Shown here: positions 15,512 through 25,362 of the stretch, piece by piece
How positions within the stretch are numbered: position 1 is the first letter of the stretch
How the letters are laid out: every line of letters begins with the position of its first letter
DNA from: Longirhabdus pacifica
GTDB lineage: Bacteria > Bacillota > Bacilli > Paenibacillales > DSM-105158
Assembly (NCBI RefSeq): GCF_004115085.1
Contig: NZ_QXJP01000020.1
Location: 1-64,000 of the forward strand
DNA: 64,000 nucleotides
Direction of reading: 5' to 3'
Position numbers and translations under genes: made by a program
Notes under the pieces: generated by a model
Database searches by the model: none
What the model saw: the letters and a program-made list of their open reading frames with translations, nothing else
Told to the model about the DNA's origin: nothing

Positions 15512-17062
15512 CTACACTAACGACACATTGTCGCGCTTGCTCGCATCGCCTTGTTCCCGCTTTTCCAGCAAGCGATTTACAGCATGAATGTATGCTTTCG
15601 CACTGGCCTCAAGTATATCGGTACTTACACCTCTACCTTGCACGGTGATGTCATCTTGTGCCAAGATAACATACACCTCACCTTGTGCATCTTTACCGTG
15701 CGACACAGATACAATTTTGTAATCTTGCAACGTCACGGATTCGCCTGTTACTTTGTCTATCGCTTTGTAAATCGCATCTACAGAACCATTCCCAAGCGCT
15801 GCTTCTTCCAGTTGTTCACCTTCGCGAGTATGGATACTCACAGTAGCCATCGGTACGGATTTGTTACCGTAAGTGACTTGCATCGCTTCCAGTTTAAAAT
15901 ACTGTACGGTTTGAATTAACTTTTCTTCTACAATCGTACGAATATCATCGTCATTGACTTGCTTTTTCTTATCTGCTAAGTCTTTGAACTTTTGAAAAGC
16001 GGTGTTGATTTGATCATCTTCTAGTGTGTAGCCTAAGTCGATCAGCTTTTCACGAAAAGCATGTCGTCCAGAATGCTTCCCAAGCACCAACTTACTGTCT
16101 TTTACCCCAATCATGTCTGGCGACATAATTTCATACGTTGATTTCTCTTTGAGCATACCATCTTGGTGAATGCCTGCTTCATGAGCAAACGCATTGCCTC
16201 CCACAATGGCTTTGTTGCCTGGAACGACCATACCTGTTAATTTACTCACCATACGACTTGTGCGATATATTTCATCTAATTGCAACGATGTTTTCGCTTC
16301 ATACACGCTGTTTCTCGTTTCTAGAGCAAGCGCCACTTCTTCTATCGCTGTGTTGCCGGCACGTTCTCCAATTCCGTTGATGGTCCCCTCGATTTGATCC
16401 GCCCCATTTTCGATAGCAGCAAGGGAATTGGCAACCGCCATGCCCAAATCATTATGGCAATGACAGCTGAGTATTATTTTTTCAATGCCAGGCACATTTT
16501 GTTTTAACGTTTTAAAAATATTCCCGTACTCTTGTGGTGTCATATAGCCTACCGTGTCTGGTAAGTTGACGATGGATACTCCTTCTTGCACTGCCATCGC
16601 TGTCACTTCACATAAAAAGTCTAACTCTGTTCGGCCAGCATCTTCAGCGGAAAACTCAATCTTGGAGAAATACTGCTTCGCATATCGTATAGATGCTCTC
16701 GCTTGTTCCATGACTTGCTCTTTACTCATCTTCAATTTATATTTCCGATGTATAGGAGATGTTGCAAGAAATAAGTGCAGACAAGGGTTTTCAGCATATT
16801 GCAATGCCTCCTTTGCCGCTTCTATATCTTGTTCTCTCGAGCGAGAAAGGGCGACGACGGTAGCGTTTTTCACCGCTTTTGCCACGGTACTCACACTGGT
16901 TAAATCTCCTGGTGATGCTGCAGGAAACCCCGCTTCCATGAGATCTACACCCAACTTTTCTAATTGCAGCGCGACCTGCACCTTCTCTTGGGTATTTAGA
17001 TTTACACCTGGTGACTGCTCACCATCTCTTAATGTTGTATCGAACACATGAATTTTTCTCAT
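15512..17062 (-). CDS. leuA: 2-isopropylmalate synthase
   Basis: The 516-residue protein is of the long bacterial LeuA type. An N-terminal TIM barrel begins FDTTLRDGEQSPG, with metal ligands including HCHNDLGMAVANS. The C-terminal allosteric leucine-binding domain covers about residues 390-516. It condenses acetyl-CoA with 2-oxoisovalerate. AAGGAGG lies 8 bases before ATG 17062; the open frame runs 12 codons further but without a ribosome-binding site. It is the last gene of the ilvBNC-leuA operon, 45 bases after ilvC. Confidence 0.97.
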   Translation of the reverse strand: MRKIHVFDTTLRDGEQSPGVNLNTQEKVQVALQLEKLGVDLMEAGFPAASPGDLTSVSTVAKAVKNATVVALSRSREQDIEAAKEALQYAENPCLHLFLATSPIHRKYKLKMSKEQVMEQARASIRYAKQYFSKIEFSAEDAGRTELDFLCEVTAMAVQEGVSIVNLPDTVGYMTPQEYGNIFKTLKQNVPGIEKIILSCHCHNDLGMAVANSLAAIENGADQIEGTINGIGERAGNTAIEEVALALETRNSVYEAKTSLQLDEIYRTSRMVSKLTGMVVPGNKAIVGGNAFAHEAGIHQDGMLKEKSTYEIMSPDMIGVKDSKLVLGKHSGRHAFREKLIDLGYTLEDDQINTAFQKFKDLADKKKQVNDDDIRTIVEEKLIQTVQYFKLEAMQVTYGNKSVPMATVSIHTREGEQLEEAALGNGSVDAIYKAIDKVTGESVTLQDYKIVSVSHGKDAQGEVYVILAQDDITVQGRGVSTDILEASAKAYIHAVNRLLEKREQGDASKRDNVSLV

Positions 17063-17107
17063 CCCCAACACCTCCTTTAGTATAGACCATCCACTCAACT
17101 TGTTTTT

Positions 17108-18103
<996 letters not shown>

Positions 18104-18127
18104 TTATTCCTCCTCAAGAATATACGT

Positions 18128-18631
18128 TTAGTTAGTTTTTTGTTGACTTAATCCTCTTCTTAATGCAGTGACTCCCGTTCGGGAAAGTCCTGTAATACCA
18201 AATGGCTTTAATAATTCAATCATGGCGTCTACTTTATCCGTACCGCCAACCACTTGCACCATCATCGTTTTAGAACCTACATCGACGACGGAAGCACGGA
18301 ACGTTTCCACAATGCCAAAAATTTGCTGTCTTTGCTCTACTTCTATTCCCACTTTAATTAACGCTAACTCTCTGGAAACCGTAGAATTGGAACTAAGTTC
18401 CACTACTTTGATGACATCAATCAATTTATACAGCTGCTTACTAATTTGCTCTACAATTTTGTCATCACCAGTCGTCACGATAATCATACGGGAAAGGCCC
18501 TGTTCTTCTGAACTACCAACTGTGATACTTTCAATATTGTATCCTCTTCTAGCAAATAACCCAGCAACGCGTTGAAGTACTCCTGGCTGATTATTTACGA
18601 GGATAGAGATTGTATATTTTTCCTGTTTCAT
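18128..18631 (-). CDS. ilvN: Acetolactate synthase small (regulatory) subunit
   Basis: The 167-residue protein has an N-terminal ACT domain (ISILVNNQPGVLQRVAGLFARRG) and the C-terminal ALS_ss domain. It confers valine feedback inhibition on IlvB. Its start overlaps the ilvB stop by four bases (ATGA), indicating translational coupling. Confidence 0.97.
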   Translation of the reverse strand: MKQEKYTISILVNNQPGVLQRVAGLFARRGYNIESITVGSSEEQGLSRMIIVTTGDDKIVEQISKQLYKLIDVIKVVELSSNSTVSRELALIKVGIEVEQRQQIFGIVETFRASVVDVGSKTMMVQVVGGTDKVDAMIELLKPFGITGLSRTGVTALRRGLSQQKTN

Positions 18632-20379
18632 TGCTCATCCCCCATAATCATTTGATCAATGGTTTTCCCTTGTGTGACCATCGGATACACATTTTCCGAT
18701 TGAGATACACAAAATTCTATGAGTACAGGTCCATTTATATCTAGCGCTTGCTTCCATACTTCCGCTGCCTCTGCTTTGTTGCTCGCTCGCAGCCCTCGTA
18801 CCCCATACGCTTCTGCTAATTTCACAAAATCTGGACTACCTTCGAGGTTAATATGACTGTAGCGCTCATCGTAAATAATTTCCTGCCACTGACGTACCAT
18901 GCCGAGTACACCATTGTTAATGACCACGACTTTGACGGGAATGTTGTGGATGGCACAAATCGCTAACTCTTGCGCACACATCTGCATTCCACCATCACCA
19001 TTAATAGAAATGACAAGGCGATTTCTATCTGCCATTTGTGCCCCTACGGCTGCAGGAAAACCAAATCCCATCGTACCTAGTCCACCAGATGTAATGAGAG
19101 AACGAGGATGATTGAATTGATAATATTGTGCAACCCACATCTGATGCTGACCAACGTCCGTTGTAATAATGGCTTCTCCGTCGGTCGTGTCGTTAATCAT
19201 AGAAATAACATACTGAGGTTTAAGCTCTTCTTCGCTGTCCGCAAAGGATAACGGATATTCTTTCTTCCACGTTTGCACTTTCTGAACCCAAGCATCTGTA
19301 TTGGCACGTTCTACTTTCTTATTCGCATATTCCAAGACGTGTTTGATATCTCCCACACAAGGAATAGCGGTCTCTAATGTTTTTCCAATTTCAGCAGGAT
19401 CAACATCGATATGGGCAATCGTTGCTTTCGGTGCAAATCCTTTAGTATTCATCGTTACCCTATCGTCAAATCTTGCTCCAATACCAATGAGAAGATCACA
19501 ATTTTGAATGGCATGATTCGCTGCATACGTCCCATGCATACCCGGCATGCCCAACCATAATTCATGGTTACTAGGGAATCCACCAATGCCCAACAACGTC
19601 GTCGTCACTGGAATATTTGTCGTATTGGCAAACTGCAACAATGCTTGATCTGCATCAGCATGAATAACGCCATTACCTGCTAGTATGACAGGCCTTTCCG
19701 CTTGCTGTATCGCTTCTACAAGTCTGTTAACTTGTAATTTATTTGGCATGACCGTAGGATGATACCCTCTTATATTAACGCTAGGAAGCGGATTGAATAT
19801 CGCTTTGTTCGCTGAAACATCTTTCGGTATATCGATTAGTACGGGGCCTTTTCTCCCAGTACTTGCAATATGAAATGCCTCTTGGATGACGGATGATAAG
19901 TCCTCCGCTTTCTTTACAAGATAGCTATGCTTTGTAATCGGTAGTGTAATGCCAGTAATGTCTGCTTCTTGGAAAGCATCCGTGCCAATAGCAGTTGTAA
20001 ATACGTTACCCGTAATGACAACGAGTGGGACAGAGTCCATATTTGCGGTCGCAATGCCTGTGACCAAATTTGTAGCCCCTGGTCCTGACGTTGCGATACA
20101 CACGCCTACTTTTCCTGTGGATCTTGCATACCCATCAGCAGCGTGAATGGCACCCTGCTCATGCCTCGTTAACAAGTGCTTGAAATGCGGATTGTCATGC
20201 ATGGCATCGTAAATGTAAAGTACAGCCCCTCCAGGATAGCCAAAGACACATTCCACACCTTGTAACAATAAAGATCGTAATAATATTTCTGACCCCGTAA
20301 TTTCATCTGGCTGCATCAATTGTTCTCTAAGCTCATCATTCAATACCGATGATGGTTGATTTTTCATTTGCGCTTGCAT
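18628..20379 (-). CDS. ilvB: Acetolactate synthase large (catalytic) subunit
   Basis: The 583-residue thiamine-diphosphate enzyme has the catalytic glutamate in LTRHEQGAIHAADGYAR and the TPP motif NGDGGMQMCAQELA near residue 465. It makes acetolactate from pyruvate. AGGAGG lies 7 bases before ATG 20379. The frame is open 35 codons further upstream, but those codons fall in the T-box terminator, so the long version is not translated. Confidence 0.97.
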   Translation of the reverse strand: MQAQMKNQPSSVLNDELREQLMQPDEITGSEILLRSLLLQGVECVFGYPGGAVLYIYDAMHDNPHFKHLLTRHEQGAIHAADGYARSTGKVGVCIATSGPGATNLVTGIATANMDSVPLVVITGNVFTTAIGTDAFQEADITGITLPITKHSYLVKKAEDLSSVIQEAFHIASTGRKGPVLIDIPKDVSANKAIFNPLPSVNIRGYHPTVMPNKLQVNRLVEAIQQAERPVILAGNGVIHADADQALLQFANTTNIPVTTTLLGIGGFPSNHELWLGMPGMHGTYAANHAIQNCDLLIGIGARFDDRVTMNTKGFAPKATIAHIDVDPAEIGKTLETAIPCVGDIKHVLEYANKKVERANTDAWVQKVQTWKKEYPLSFADSEEELKPQYVISMINDTTDGEAIITTDVGQHQMWVAQYYQFNHPRSLITSGGLGTMGFGFPAAVGAQMADRNRLVISINGDGGMQMCAQELAICAIHNIPVKVVVINNGVLGMVRQWQEIIYDERYSHINLEGSPDFVKLAEAYGVRGLRASNKAEAAEVWKQALDINGPVLIEFCVSQSENVYPMVTQGKTIDQMIMGDEQ

Positions 20380-20394
20380 ATTTATTCCTCCTCT

Positions 20395-20715
20395 CTCATA
20401 TTTAAAATAAAATAAACCCCTCTCGTTCCCGACACATATGTGTACAGGGACGAAAGGGGTTAGCTTTCGTGGTACCACCCTCATTTACTACATGCCTCAC
20501 GACATATAGTCTCCATAGGTAAAAATTTACCTAAGCATCATAACGTATGCTAACCGATTTTCCCTAGTAAAGACTAGTCTCTTTCAGGAAAATAGCTCCG
20601 AGGTGAGCTCGTTAATTAGGGATTAAGGTGAAGCTCTCAGCTAAATTCTTCACTCTCTGAACATAAGTGCCCTACAACTTCTTCCTCTTCATTGCTAGTA
20701 ACTGTTCATGAATTT
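20395..20715 (-). promoter_or_regulatory. T-box leader of the ilv-leu operon (probable Leu specifier)
   Basis: The minus strand carries the T-box sequence AGGGTGGTACCACG (20481-20468) ahead of a terminator. The upstream stem I region contains CTC at 20602-20600 in the usual specifier context (CTCGGAGC), so uncharged leucyl-tRNA is the likely ligand. Binding of uncharged tRNA would favour the antiterminator and expression of ilvBNC-leuA. The identity of the specifier is inferred from position. Confidence 0.93.
20415..20461 (-). terminator. T-box attenuator terminator
   Basis: AACCCC with GGGGTT and the inner TCGTCCC/GGGAACGA segments form the stem. It is followed on the minus strand by TTTATTTTATTTT. 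It is mutually exclusive with the antiterminator that contains the T-box sequence. Confidence 0.9.
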
Positions 20716-20721
20716 TCTATC

Positions 20722-20750
20722 ATTATAGCGGCTGTATTTTAAAGTGTCAA
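20722..20750 (-). promoter_or_regulatory. Consensus sigma-A promoter of ilvBNC-leuA
   Basis: TTGACA (20750-20745) and TATAAT (20727-20722) are separated by exactly 17 bases. Transcription would start near 20715, at the beginning of the T-box leader. Confidence 0.93.
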
Positions 20751-20810
20751 TGTATTTTTATTAAAAAAACATAACGAATATATTGTAAACGTTTTCATTT
20801 TATTGCAAAC

Positions 20811-20841
20811 AAAAAGAACTGCTTATATCACAGTTCTTTTT
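20811..20841 (-). terminator. Terminator of infC-rpmI-rplT
   Basis: AAAAAGAACTG pairs perfectly with CAGTTCTTTTT (11 bp, loop 9), with T-runs on both strands. It lies 45 bases past the rplT stop. Confidence 0.85.
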
Positions 20842-20885
20842 GCTTTCTTGCTCTATGTTATCGTTTTAACGTGATGCAAAAACGA

Positions 20886-21245
20886 CTAAGCTTGTACTTT
20901 TTGTTTTGCGATTCCTGCAAGATCCGCAAATGCTTTTGCATCGGAAACAGCTAAATCAGCTAACATTTTACGGTTAATGTCAACGCCAGCTAATTTTAAA
21001 CCGTGCATTAATTTACTGTAAGACAATCCGTTTATACGTGCAGCTGCGTTAATACGAACGATCCATAATCTACGGAAATCACGCTTACGCTGACGACGGT
21101 CACGGTATGCATACATGTAAGATTTCATTACTTGTTCATTTGCTGTTTTATATAATCTATGCTTTGAGCCAAAGTAACCTTTAGCAAGCTTTAATATTTT
21201 ATTACGACGACGACGTACTACAAATCCGCCCTTTACTCTTGCCAT
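20886..21245 (-). CDS. rplT: 50S ribosomal protein L20
   Basis: The 119-residue basic protein begins [20 protein letters not shown], the standard L20 N-terminal tail. It binds 23S rRNA early in assembly and in Bacilli also represses its own operon at the infC leader. AGGAGG precedes the ATG; it lies 16 bases after rpmI. Confidence 0.99.
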   Translation of the reverse strand: MARVKGGFVVRRRRNKILKLAKGYFGSKHRLYKTANEQVMKSYMYAYRDRRQRKRDFRRLWIVRINAAARINGLSYSKLMHGLKLAGVDINRKMLADLAVSDAKAFADLAGIAKQKVQA

Positions 21246-21261
21246 TTATAAAACCTCCTGA

Positions 21262-21462
21262 TTATTTCAAGTTGTTTAACTGTTGTTTCAATCTTTTTAC
21301 GTCTCCAGCAGCCATAATAGGGTGCTTGCCCAAATCACGTTTTTGACGTGGTGATTTGCCAGATAATAAGTGATTTTTATATGCTTTGTATCTTTTGATT
21401 TTTCCTGTGCCAGTCACTTTAAAGCGACCTTTCAAACTGCTATGAGTTTTCATTTTAGGCAT
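21262..21462 (-). CDS. rpmI: 50S ribosomal protein L35
   Basis: The 66-residue basic protein begins MPKMKTHSSLKGRFKVTGTG, typical L35. It is the middle gene of infC-rpmI-rplT, with AGGAGG upstream. Confidence 0.99.
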   Translation of the reverse strand: MPKMKTHSSLKGRFKVTGTGKIKRYKAYKNHLLSGKSPRQKRDLGKHPIMAAGDVKRLKQQLNNLK

Positions 21463-21493
21463 GACAAAATCCTCCTGACGAAATTGGTCTACT

Positions 21494-22006
21494 TTAAGAT
21501 TTAGGTGCTAAAATCATAATCATACTTCTGCCTTCGAGCTTAGGTCTGCGCTCAACAACCGCGTATTCCTCAACCTCTTTAGCTACACGCTCCAACACTT
21601 TTCTACCGATGTCTGCGTGTGTAATTTCTCTACCGCGAAAACGAACAGAGCACTTTACTTTATCTTCGTTTTTCAAGAATTTCTCTACTTTACGAAGTTT
21701 CGTTTTGTAATCATGTTCTTCAATCGTAGCACTAAAACGAACTTCTTTTAGTTCAACAATCTTCTGATTTTTACGCGCTTCTTTTTCTTTCTTTTGCATT
21801 TCATAACGATATTTGCCGTAATCCATGATTCGACAAACAGGTGGTTTTGCATTTGGTGCAACAGCAACTAAGTCTAAACCTGCGTCCGCAGCCATTTGTA
21901 ATGCTTCTCTAGTTGACTTGATTCCGACCTGTTCTCCATCAACACCAATTAGGCGAACTTCCCTTGCGCGAATGTTCTCATTAACGAAATGATCTTTACT
22001 AATAAT
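21494..22006 (-). CDS. infC: Translation initiation factor IF-3
   Basis: The 170-residue protein reads (M)ISKDHFVNENIRAREVRLIG at its N-terminus and contains PPVCRIMDYGKYRYE and GREITHADIG in the two IF-3 domains. The start is an AUU codon (22006-22004), six bases after GGAGGTGG. A non-canonical AUU start is the known autoregulatory feature of infC in E. coli and Bacillus. A frame beginning at the internal ATG 21895 would lack the first 37 residues and is wrong. Confidence 0.96.
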   Translation of the reverse strand: MISKDHFVNENIRAREVRLIGVDGEQVGIKSTREALQMAADAGLDLVAVAPNAKPPVCRIMDYGKYRYEMQKKEKEARKNQKIVELKEVRFSATIEEHDYKTKLRKVEKFLKNEDKVKCSVRFRGREITHADIGRKVLERVAKEVEEYAVVERRPKLEGRSMIMILAPKS

Positions 22007-22208
22007 TTGCCACCTCCATAAGGTAAGTAAAATTGCGCATTAAAAAAATGTGAGTTCACACCCACATCCCTTCTCATCGTTACACAGTTATAATAATAAG
22101 TGTCACACACTTTTATATACTATGACGGTATACCAGCTAATACGTAATTAGTCAGGTGAGAAGCGGGCGCTTCTACTTTCATCATTCATATGATACGTTA
22201 TATCAAAC
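22007..22208 (-). promoter_or_regulatory. infC leader, L20-responsive type
   Basis: About 200 bases of untranslated leader contain a GC-rich stem (GAAGCGCCCGCTTC on the minus strand, near 22172-22159) and a terminator at 22042-22067 just before the infC ribosome-binding site. This matches the arrangement by which L20 triggers premature termination in B. subtilis. The assignment rests on position and layout, not on an alignment. Confidence 0.75.
22042..22067 (-). terminator. Attenuator upstream of infC
   Basis: On the minus strand ATGTGGGT pairs with ACTCACAT (8 bp, one G-U) and is followed by seven T. It lies 25 bases before the infC ribosome-binding site. Confidence 0.8.
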
Positions 22209-22214
22209 AAATAC

Positions 22215-22243
22215 ATATTACCAGCTAAAAGAACATGTGTCAA
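22215..22243 (-). promoter_or_regulatory. Sigma-A promoter of infC-rpmI-rplT
   Basis: TTGACA (22243-22238) and extended -10 TGGTAATAT (hexamer TAATAT at 22220-22215) are 17 bases apart. It lies immediately after the glycosyltransferase stop. Confidence 0.88.
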
Positions 22244-22261
22244 GGATCATCGCAAAAAACA

Positions 22262-23425
22262 TTATACAATAACGGCAGCCTTTTGTGAAATAACATTTTC
22301 ATAACTATGATGTAAGTTTTCAAAAATAACATCCCACGATTGCTTTTTACTGTAGGCTCTCGCTTGTTTCGATAAGCTGATTCTATGTTTTTCATGATCA
22401 TGCAAGTGTATTAAGGCTTTCGTAAATTCATCACTGCGATCCGGCTCGCAAAGTAAGCCTGTCACTCCATGCTGTACATTATCTTTCACGCCGCCTGCGT
22501 TAGCGCCAATGACAGGGGTTCCACTTGCCATGGATTCCAGAACAACATTGCCAAACGTTTCCGTTGCAGAAGGGAATAAAAACACGTCAGCCGCAGCATA
22601 TAAATCCATGAGTGGCTGTCCTTTTACAAAACCAAGTAGTGTTATTGACTTATGATCTTTATATTTTTCTTTTAATTCAGAATATAATGGTCCGTCTCCA
22701 ACGATAGTAAGTTGAGCATGATCCTTAATACGAGTAGGTAAGGAATGAAACGATGATAAAAGCACATCAATGCCCTTCTCAGGCGCAATACGTCCAACAA
22801 ATAATATCGTATACTTATGATGATCGAGGCCATGCTTACTTAATACAGCCTTGCGATCCACTTCAGGTTGAAATTTTTCCGTGTCAATGCCTCGACCCCA
22901 TATTTCCATCTTTTTAAACCCTCGAGGTGCGATATGATCCATGGTGGATTGAGAAGGTACATATACTTTCTCACAATCTTGATGAAACCAATGCATATAC
23001 TTCCAAAAAATTTGTTCCATCCATGGAATTTTATAATAAGATAAGTATTTATCGAAATGAGTATGATAGGATGCCACAAGCGGTATACCATGTTTCTTTG
23101 CATAACGTTGTCCGTATAAGCCCATGTTGAAAGGAGTTGCGACATGAATGATATCTGGTTGTAATTCTTTGAGTGATTTTTTTAGCTGGATGGGGTTGGG
23201 AATACCTAGTCTGCATTCGGGATATAAAAGAAAAGGAAAGCTGTGAAACCGTTCTACGATAATTTGTTGTTCATGATACAAGTTACCATCCCCCCATTGC
23301 GGAGAAGGGGCAAACACTTTACACTCCACTTGCTGTCGTTTTAAATAATCAACCCATCGACCAAGTGTTTTGGCGACACCGTTAACTTCAGGCAAGTAAG
23401 TGTCAGTAAATATAGCTACTCTCAT
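22262..23425 (-). CDS. GT4-family glycosyltransferase
   Basis: The 387-residue protein has the GT-B fold. Its N-terminal domain starts MRVAIFTDTYLPEVNGVAKTL. The C-terminal domain carries ILFVGRIAPEKGIDVLL and the EX7E motif ATETFGNVVLESMASGTPV. It resembles 1,2-diacylglycerol or phosphatidylinositol glycosyl/mannosyltransferases; acceptor unknown. The frame extends to GTG 23473 without a ribosome-binding site. AAGGAG within that extension precedes TTG 23451, which opens a 9-codon peptide whose TGA overlaps this ATG (ATGA), suggesting coupled initiation. Confidence 0.85.
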   Translation of the reverse strand: MRVAIFTDTYLPEVNGVAKTLGRWVDYLKRQQVECKVFAPSPQWGDGNLYHEQQIIVERFHSFPFLLYPECRLGIPNPIQLKKSLKELQPDIIHVATPFNMGLYGQRYAKKHGIPLVASYHTHFDKYLSYYKIPWMEQIFWKYMHWFHQDCEKVYVPSQSTMDHIAPRGFKKMEIWGRGIDTEKFQPEVDRKAVLSKHGLDHHKYTILFVGRIAPEKGIDVLLSSFHSLPTRIKDHAQLTIVGDGPLYSELKEKYKDHKSITLLGFVKGQPLMDLYAAADVFLFPSATETFGNVVLESMASGTPVIGANAGGVKDNVQHGVTGLLCEPDRSDEFTKALIHLHDHEKHRISLSKQARAYSKKQSWDVIFENLHHSYENVISQKAAVIV

Positions 23426-23715
23426 AACTGTACGTACTTTATCACTGGCAACGTACTTCTCTCCTTCCTGCACCTAAAATTATACTTTTAATGCATCATG
23501 ATGCTTATATGCAATTTTATTACGCTCCATAGTGTTTCTTTCCATATATTATACATCGAATATTAATGGAATATCATGTTATTGTTAAATAAGATAAAAA
23601 TGATATTATTTTATCTTATGCATTTAAGGTAAGCGCTACTCGCAAAAGTTGTACATTAGTGATAATATTTGAATGATAGCGATGTTGGTTGAACAAGTTC
23701 ATCCAACTTACATTT

Positions 23716-23794
23716 AAGATGAAAAAATCATGAGTTACTAGTTTACGCCTCAGTTGCCAGGCGTAAAGGTTCATATTGAAATTTCTTCATCTTA
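23716..23794 (+). repeat. Dispersed repeat, copy A
   Basis: Outer arms AAGATGAAAAAAT and ATTTCTTCATCTT are inverted. The centre holds the hairpin TTTACGCCT-cagttgcc-AGGCGTAAA. It is flanked on both sides by the GTTGAACAAGTTCA palindrome family (23689-23711 imperfect, 23809-23828 perfect). Almost the same unit follows at 23835, and another lies at 41214. Confidence 0.85.
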
Positions 23795-23808
23795 TGTTTA
23801 TAGGTAAT

Positions 23809-23828
23809 AAGTTGAACAAGTTCAACTT
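23809..23828. repeat. 20-bp palindrome between repeat copies
   Basis: AAGTTGAACAAGTTCAACTT: 8-bp inverted arms with a CAAG centre. The identical sequence lies after copy B at 23928-23947, and a diverged form lies after copy C. Confidence 0.85.
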
Positions 23829-23834
23829 GTATTA

Positions 23835-23912
23835 AAGACGAAGAAATCATGAAGTACAAGTTTACGCCTCAGTTGCCAGGCGTAAAGTTTTATATTTAAA
23901 TTTCTTCATCTT
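23835..23912 (+). repeat. Dispersed repeat, copy B
   Basis: This is a tandem neighbour of copy A with the same hairpin core and arms AAGACGAAGAAAT / ATTTCTTCATCTT. It is followed 15 bases later by the second palindrome (23928-23947). Both copies lie in the divergent gap between the glycosyltransferase and the PAP2 gene. Confidence 0.85.
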
Positions 23913-23927
23913 ATATTTAGCGGTAAT

Positions 23928-23947
23928 AAGTTGAACAAGTTCAACTT
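23928..23947. repeat. Second copy of the 20-bp palindrome
   Basis: Identical to 23809-23828 and extended by AT/AT on both sides (ATAAG...CTTAT). It lies at the same distance from repeat copy B as the first lies from copy A. Confidence 0.85.
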
Positions 23948-24143
23948 ATCCTTAAAATTTATTTTATTTTAAATGTACTTAACACAGCATTAACAAACTG
24001 CTTTCATAATATAATGATAAACATACTCATCTTATCATTCCTTACAAAAGAGCCACATGAGACATCAACTTCTGTTTATGTTATTCACCTAGTTGTAAGG
24101 AGCCATAAACTTTTTGTTTATAATAATAAAAGAGGTGATTCGT

Positions 24144-24668
24144 ATGCATCGTGTCGTTCATGTACTTCAACATTATGAAATTCGTTTATTTCAATTTATT
24201 AATCAAAAGAGACATGCTATTCTCGATCTTCTCATGCATACCATCACATATTTAGGTGGAGCTTTATTCACGATAACGCTGTGTCTAGGCTTTGTCATTC
24301 TCGGAAATGAGCCCCTAAGATATATCGGTTTAGCAGCACTATTAGCATTGACCATCAGTCATATTCCCGTAGCGATTATTAAAAAGAAGTTACCAAGGTT
24401 GCGACCATATCTTGTACTACCAAAGACAAATACGTGCAAAGATCCATTAACCGATCACTCATTTCCATCTGGTCACACGACGGCAGCTTTTTCTATATTT
24501 TCTACGTTTATGATCTATTATCCACTTTTAACTTTTTTTCTTCTGCCTTTATCCATGATGGTAGGTATATCCAGAATATATTTGGGATTGCATTATCCTT
24601 CTGATGTTGTCGTTGGAAGTATGATTGGCTATAGCGCCGCCCTATTATCTGTATCTATTTTTTCTTAA
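24144..24668 (+). CDS. PAP2-family membrane phosphatase
   Basis: The 174-residue protein has about five membrane segments and the three-part phosphatase signature: KKKLPRLRP (about residues 81-89), PSGHT (about 110-114) and SRIYLGLHYPSDV (about 142-154). Relatives dephosphorylate undecaprenyl diphosphate or phosphatidylglycerol phosphate. AGAGGTG lies before ATG 24144; an upstream TTG at 24114 has no ribosome-binding site. It is monocistronic with a strong terminator. Confidence 0.92.
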   Translation: MHRVVHVLQHYEIRLFQFINQKRHAILDLLMHTITYLGGALFTITLCLGFVILGNEPLRYIGLAALLALTISHIPVAIIKKKLPRLRPYLVLPKTNTCKDPLTDHSFPSGHTTAAFSIFSTFMIYYPLLTFFLLPLSMMVGISRIYLGLHYPSDVVVGSMIGYSAALLSVSIFS

Positions 24669-24707
24669 TTAGATATTCATCATAATGAAAGACAAAAAAC
24701 GCATATG

Positions 24708-24754
24708 TGAAATAACCAAAATGATTCACATGTCGATTCATTTTGGTTATTTCA
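24708..24754. terminator. Bidirectional terminator, 17-bp perfect stem
   Basis: TGAAATAACCAAAATGA (24708-24724) pairs with its exact complement at 24738-24754. It lies between the convergent PAP2 gene and the minus-strand gene ending at 24777. The flanking T-runs are short. Confidence 0.75.
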
Positions 24755-24776
24755 TGCTGTTGTAAATGCTGTTGTA

Positions 24777-25301
24777 TTAAAAAATAGTTTTTCTCTCCCA
24801 CCATTCAAATCCCACCCTAGCTTTCGTCATGGATGAACTGGTCAAAAATATTAAAATCGAATTTCCAGGACCTATAATCACTTTCCCGCTGATTTGACCA
24901 CTCGTTACGGACTCATTTCCTGGCACTCTTCTCTCAGAATAATTTACTCCTCCTACTGGTTTCCTTCTAACAGATGGGTTAAATTGGACTACGCCTCTAG
25001 GTAACGTATTCACGTTCGTGTTTAAGTTAGTAACATTTTTAGTTCTAATTCTTCTTCCAGGAGGAATAGCATCAATAAAGAAAAAAGCGGAAAATGGATG
25101 CTTTGAGAAGTTAGTAATATTAAAAAAATCAAGAAATAAGTTCACCTTAGATCTAGAAGGATTGACTAATCTAGCCCATGCAAAAGTGTTGCCGCCAAAA
25201 GTCAAAATATTAGACGTACCTGCAAAGGATCTACCTCGACTAGATTGAAAGGCAGGATTTACAATATTAACAACCGGCCTCGCTTTTCTTTTTTTCTTCA
25301 T
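24777..25301 (-). CDS. Basic protein of unknown function (possibly DUF6143-like)
   Basis: The 174-residue protein is rich in Arg/Lys at the N-terminus (MKKKRKARPVVN). Its middle section, FAWARLVNPSRSKVNLFLDF, recalls uncharacterised DUF6143-type proteins, but I am not certain of the family. There is no signal peptide or membrane segment. GAGGAG precedes the ATG. It lies 61 bases downstream of the beta-propeller gene and both end at the terminator at 24708-24754, so they form a pair. Confidence 0.75.
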   Translation of the reverse strand: MKKKRKARPVVNIVNPAFQSSRGRSFAGTSNILTFGGNTFAWARLVNPSRSKVNLFLDFFNITNFSKHPFSAFFFIDAIPPGRRIRTKNVTNLNTNVNTLPRGVVQFNPSVRRKPVGGVNYSERRVPGNESVTSGQISGKVIIGPGNSILIFLTSSSMTKARVGFEWWERKTIF

Positions 25302-25362
25302 GCACAGTTCTCCTCAACATATATTAACGGCATAGTGATGTTCCACTTATTTTAATATCCCA

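Noticed and set aside
20380-20484. 35-codon N-terminal extension of IlvB
   Set aside because: The codons form the T-box terminator hairpin; the ribosome-binding site AGGAGG lies directly before ATG 20379.
23716-23949. CRISPR-like array in the repeat region
   Set aside because: Only two units, the intervening sequences are also repeated, and no cas genes are present.
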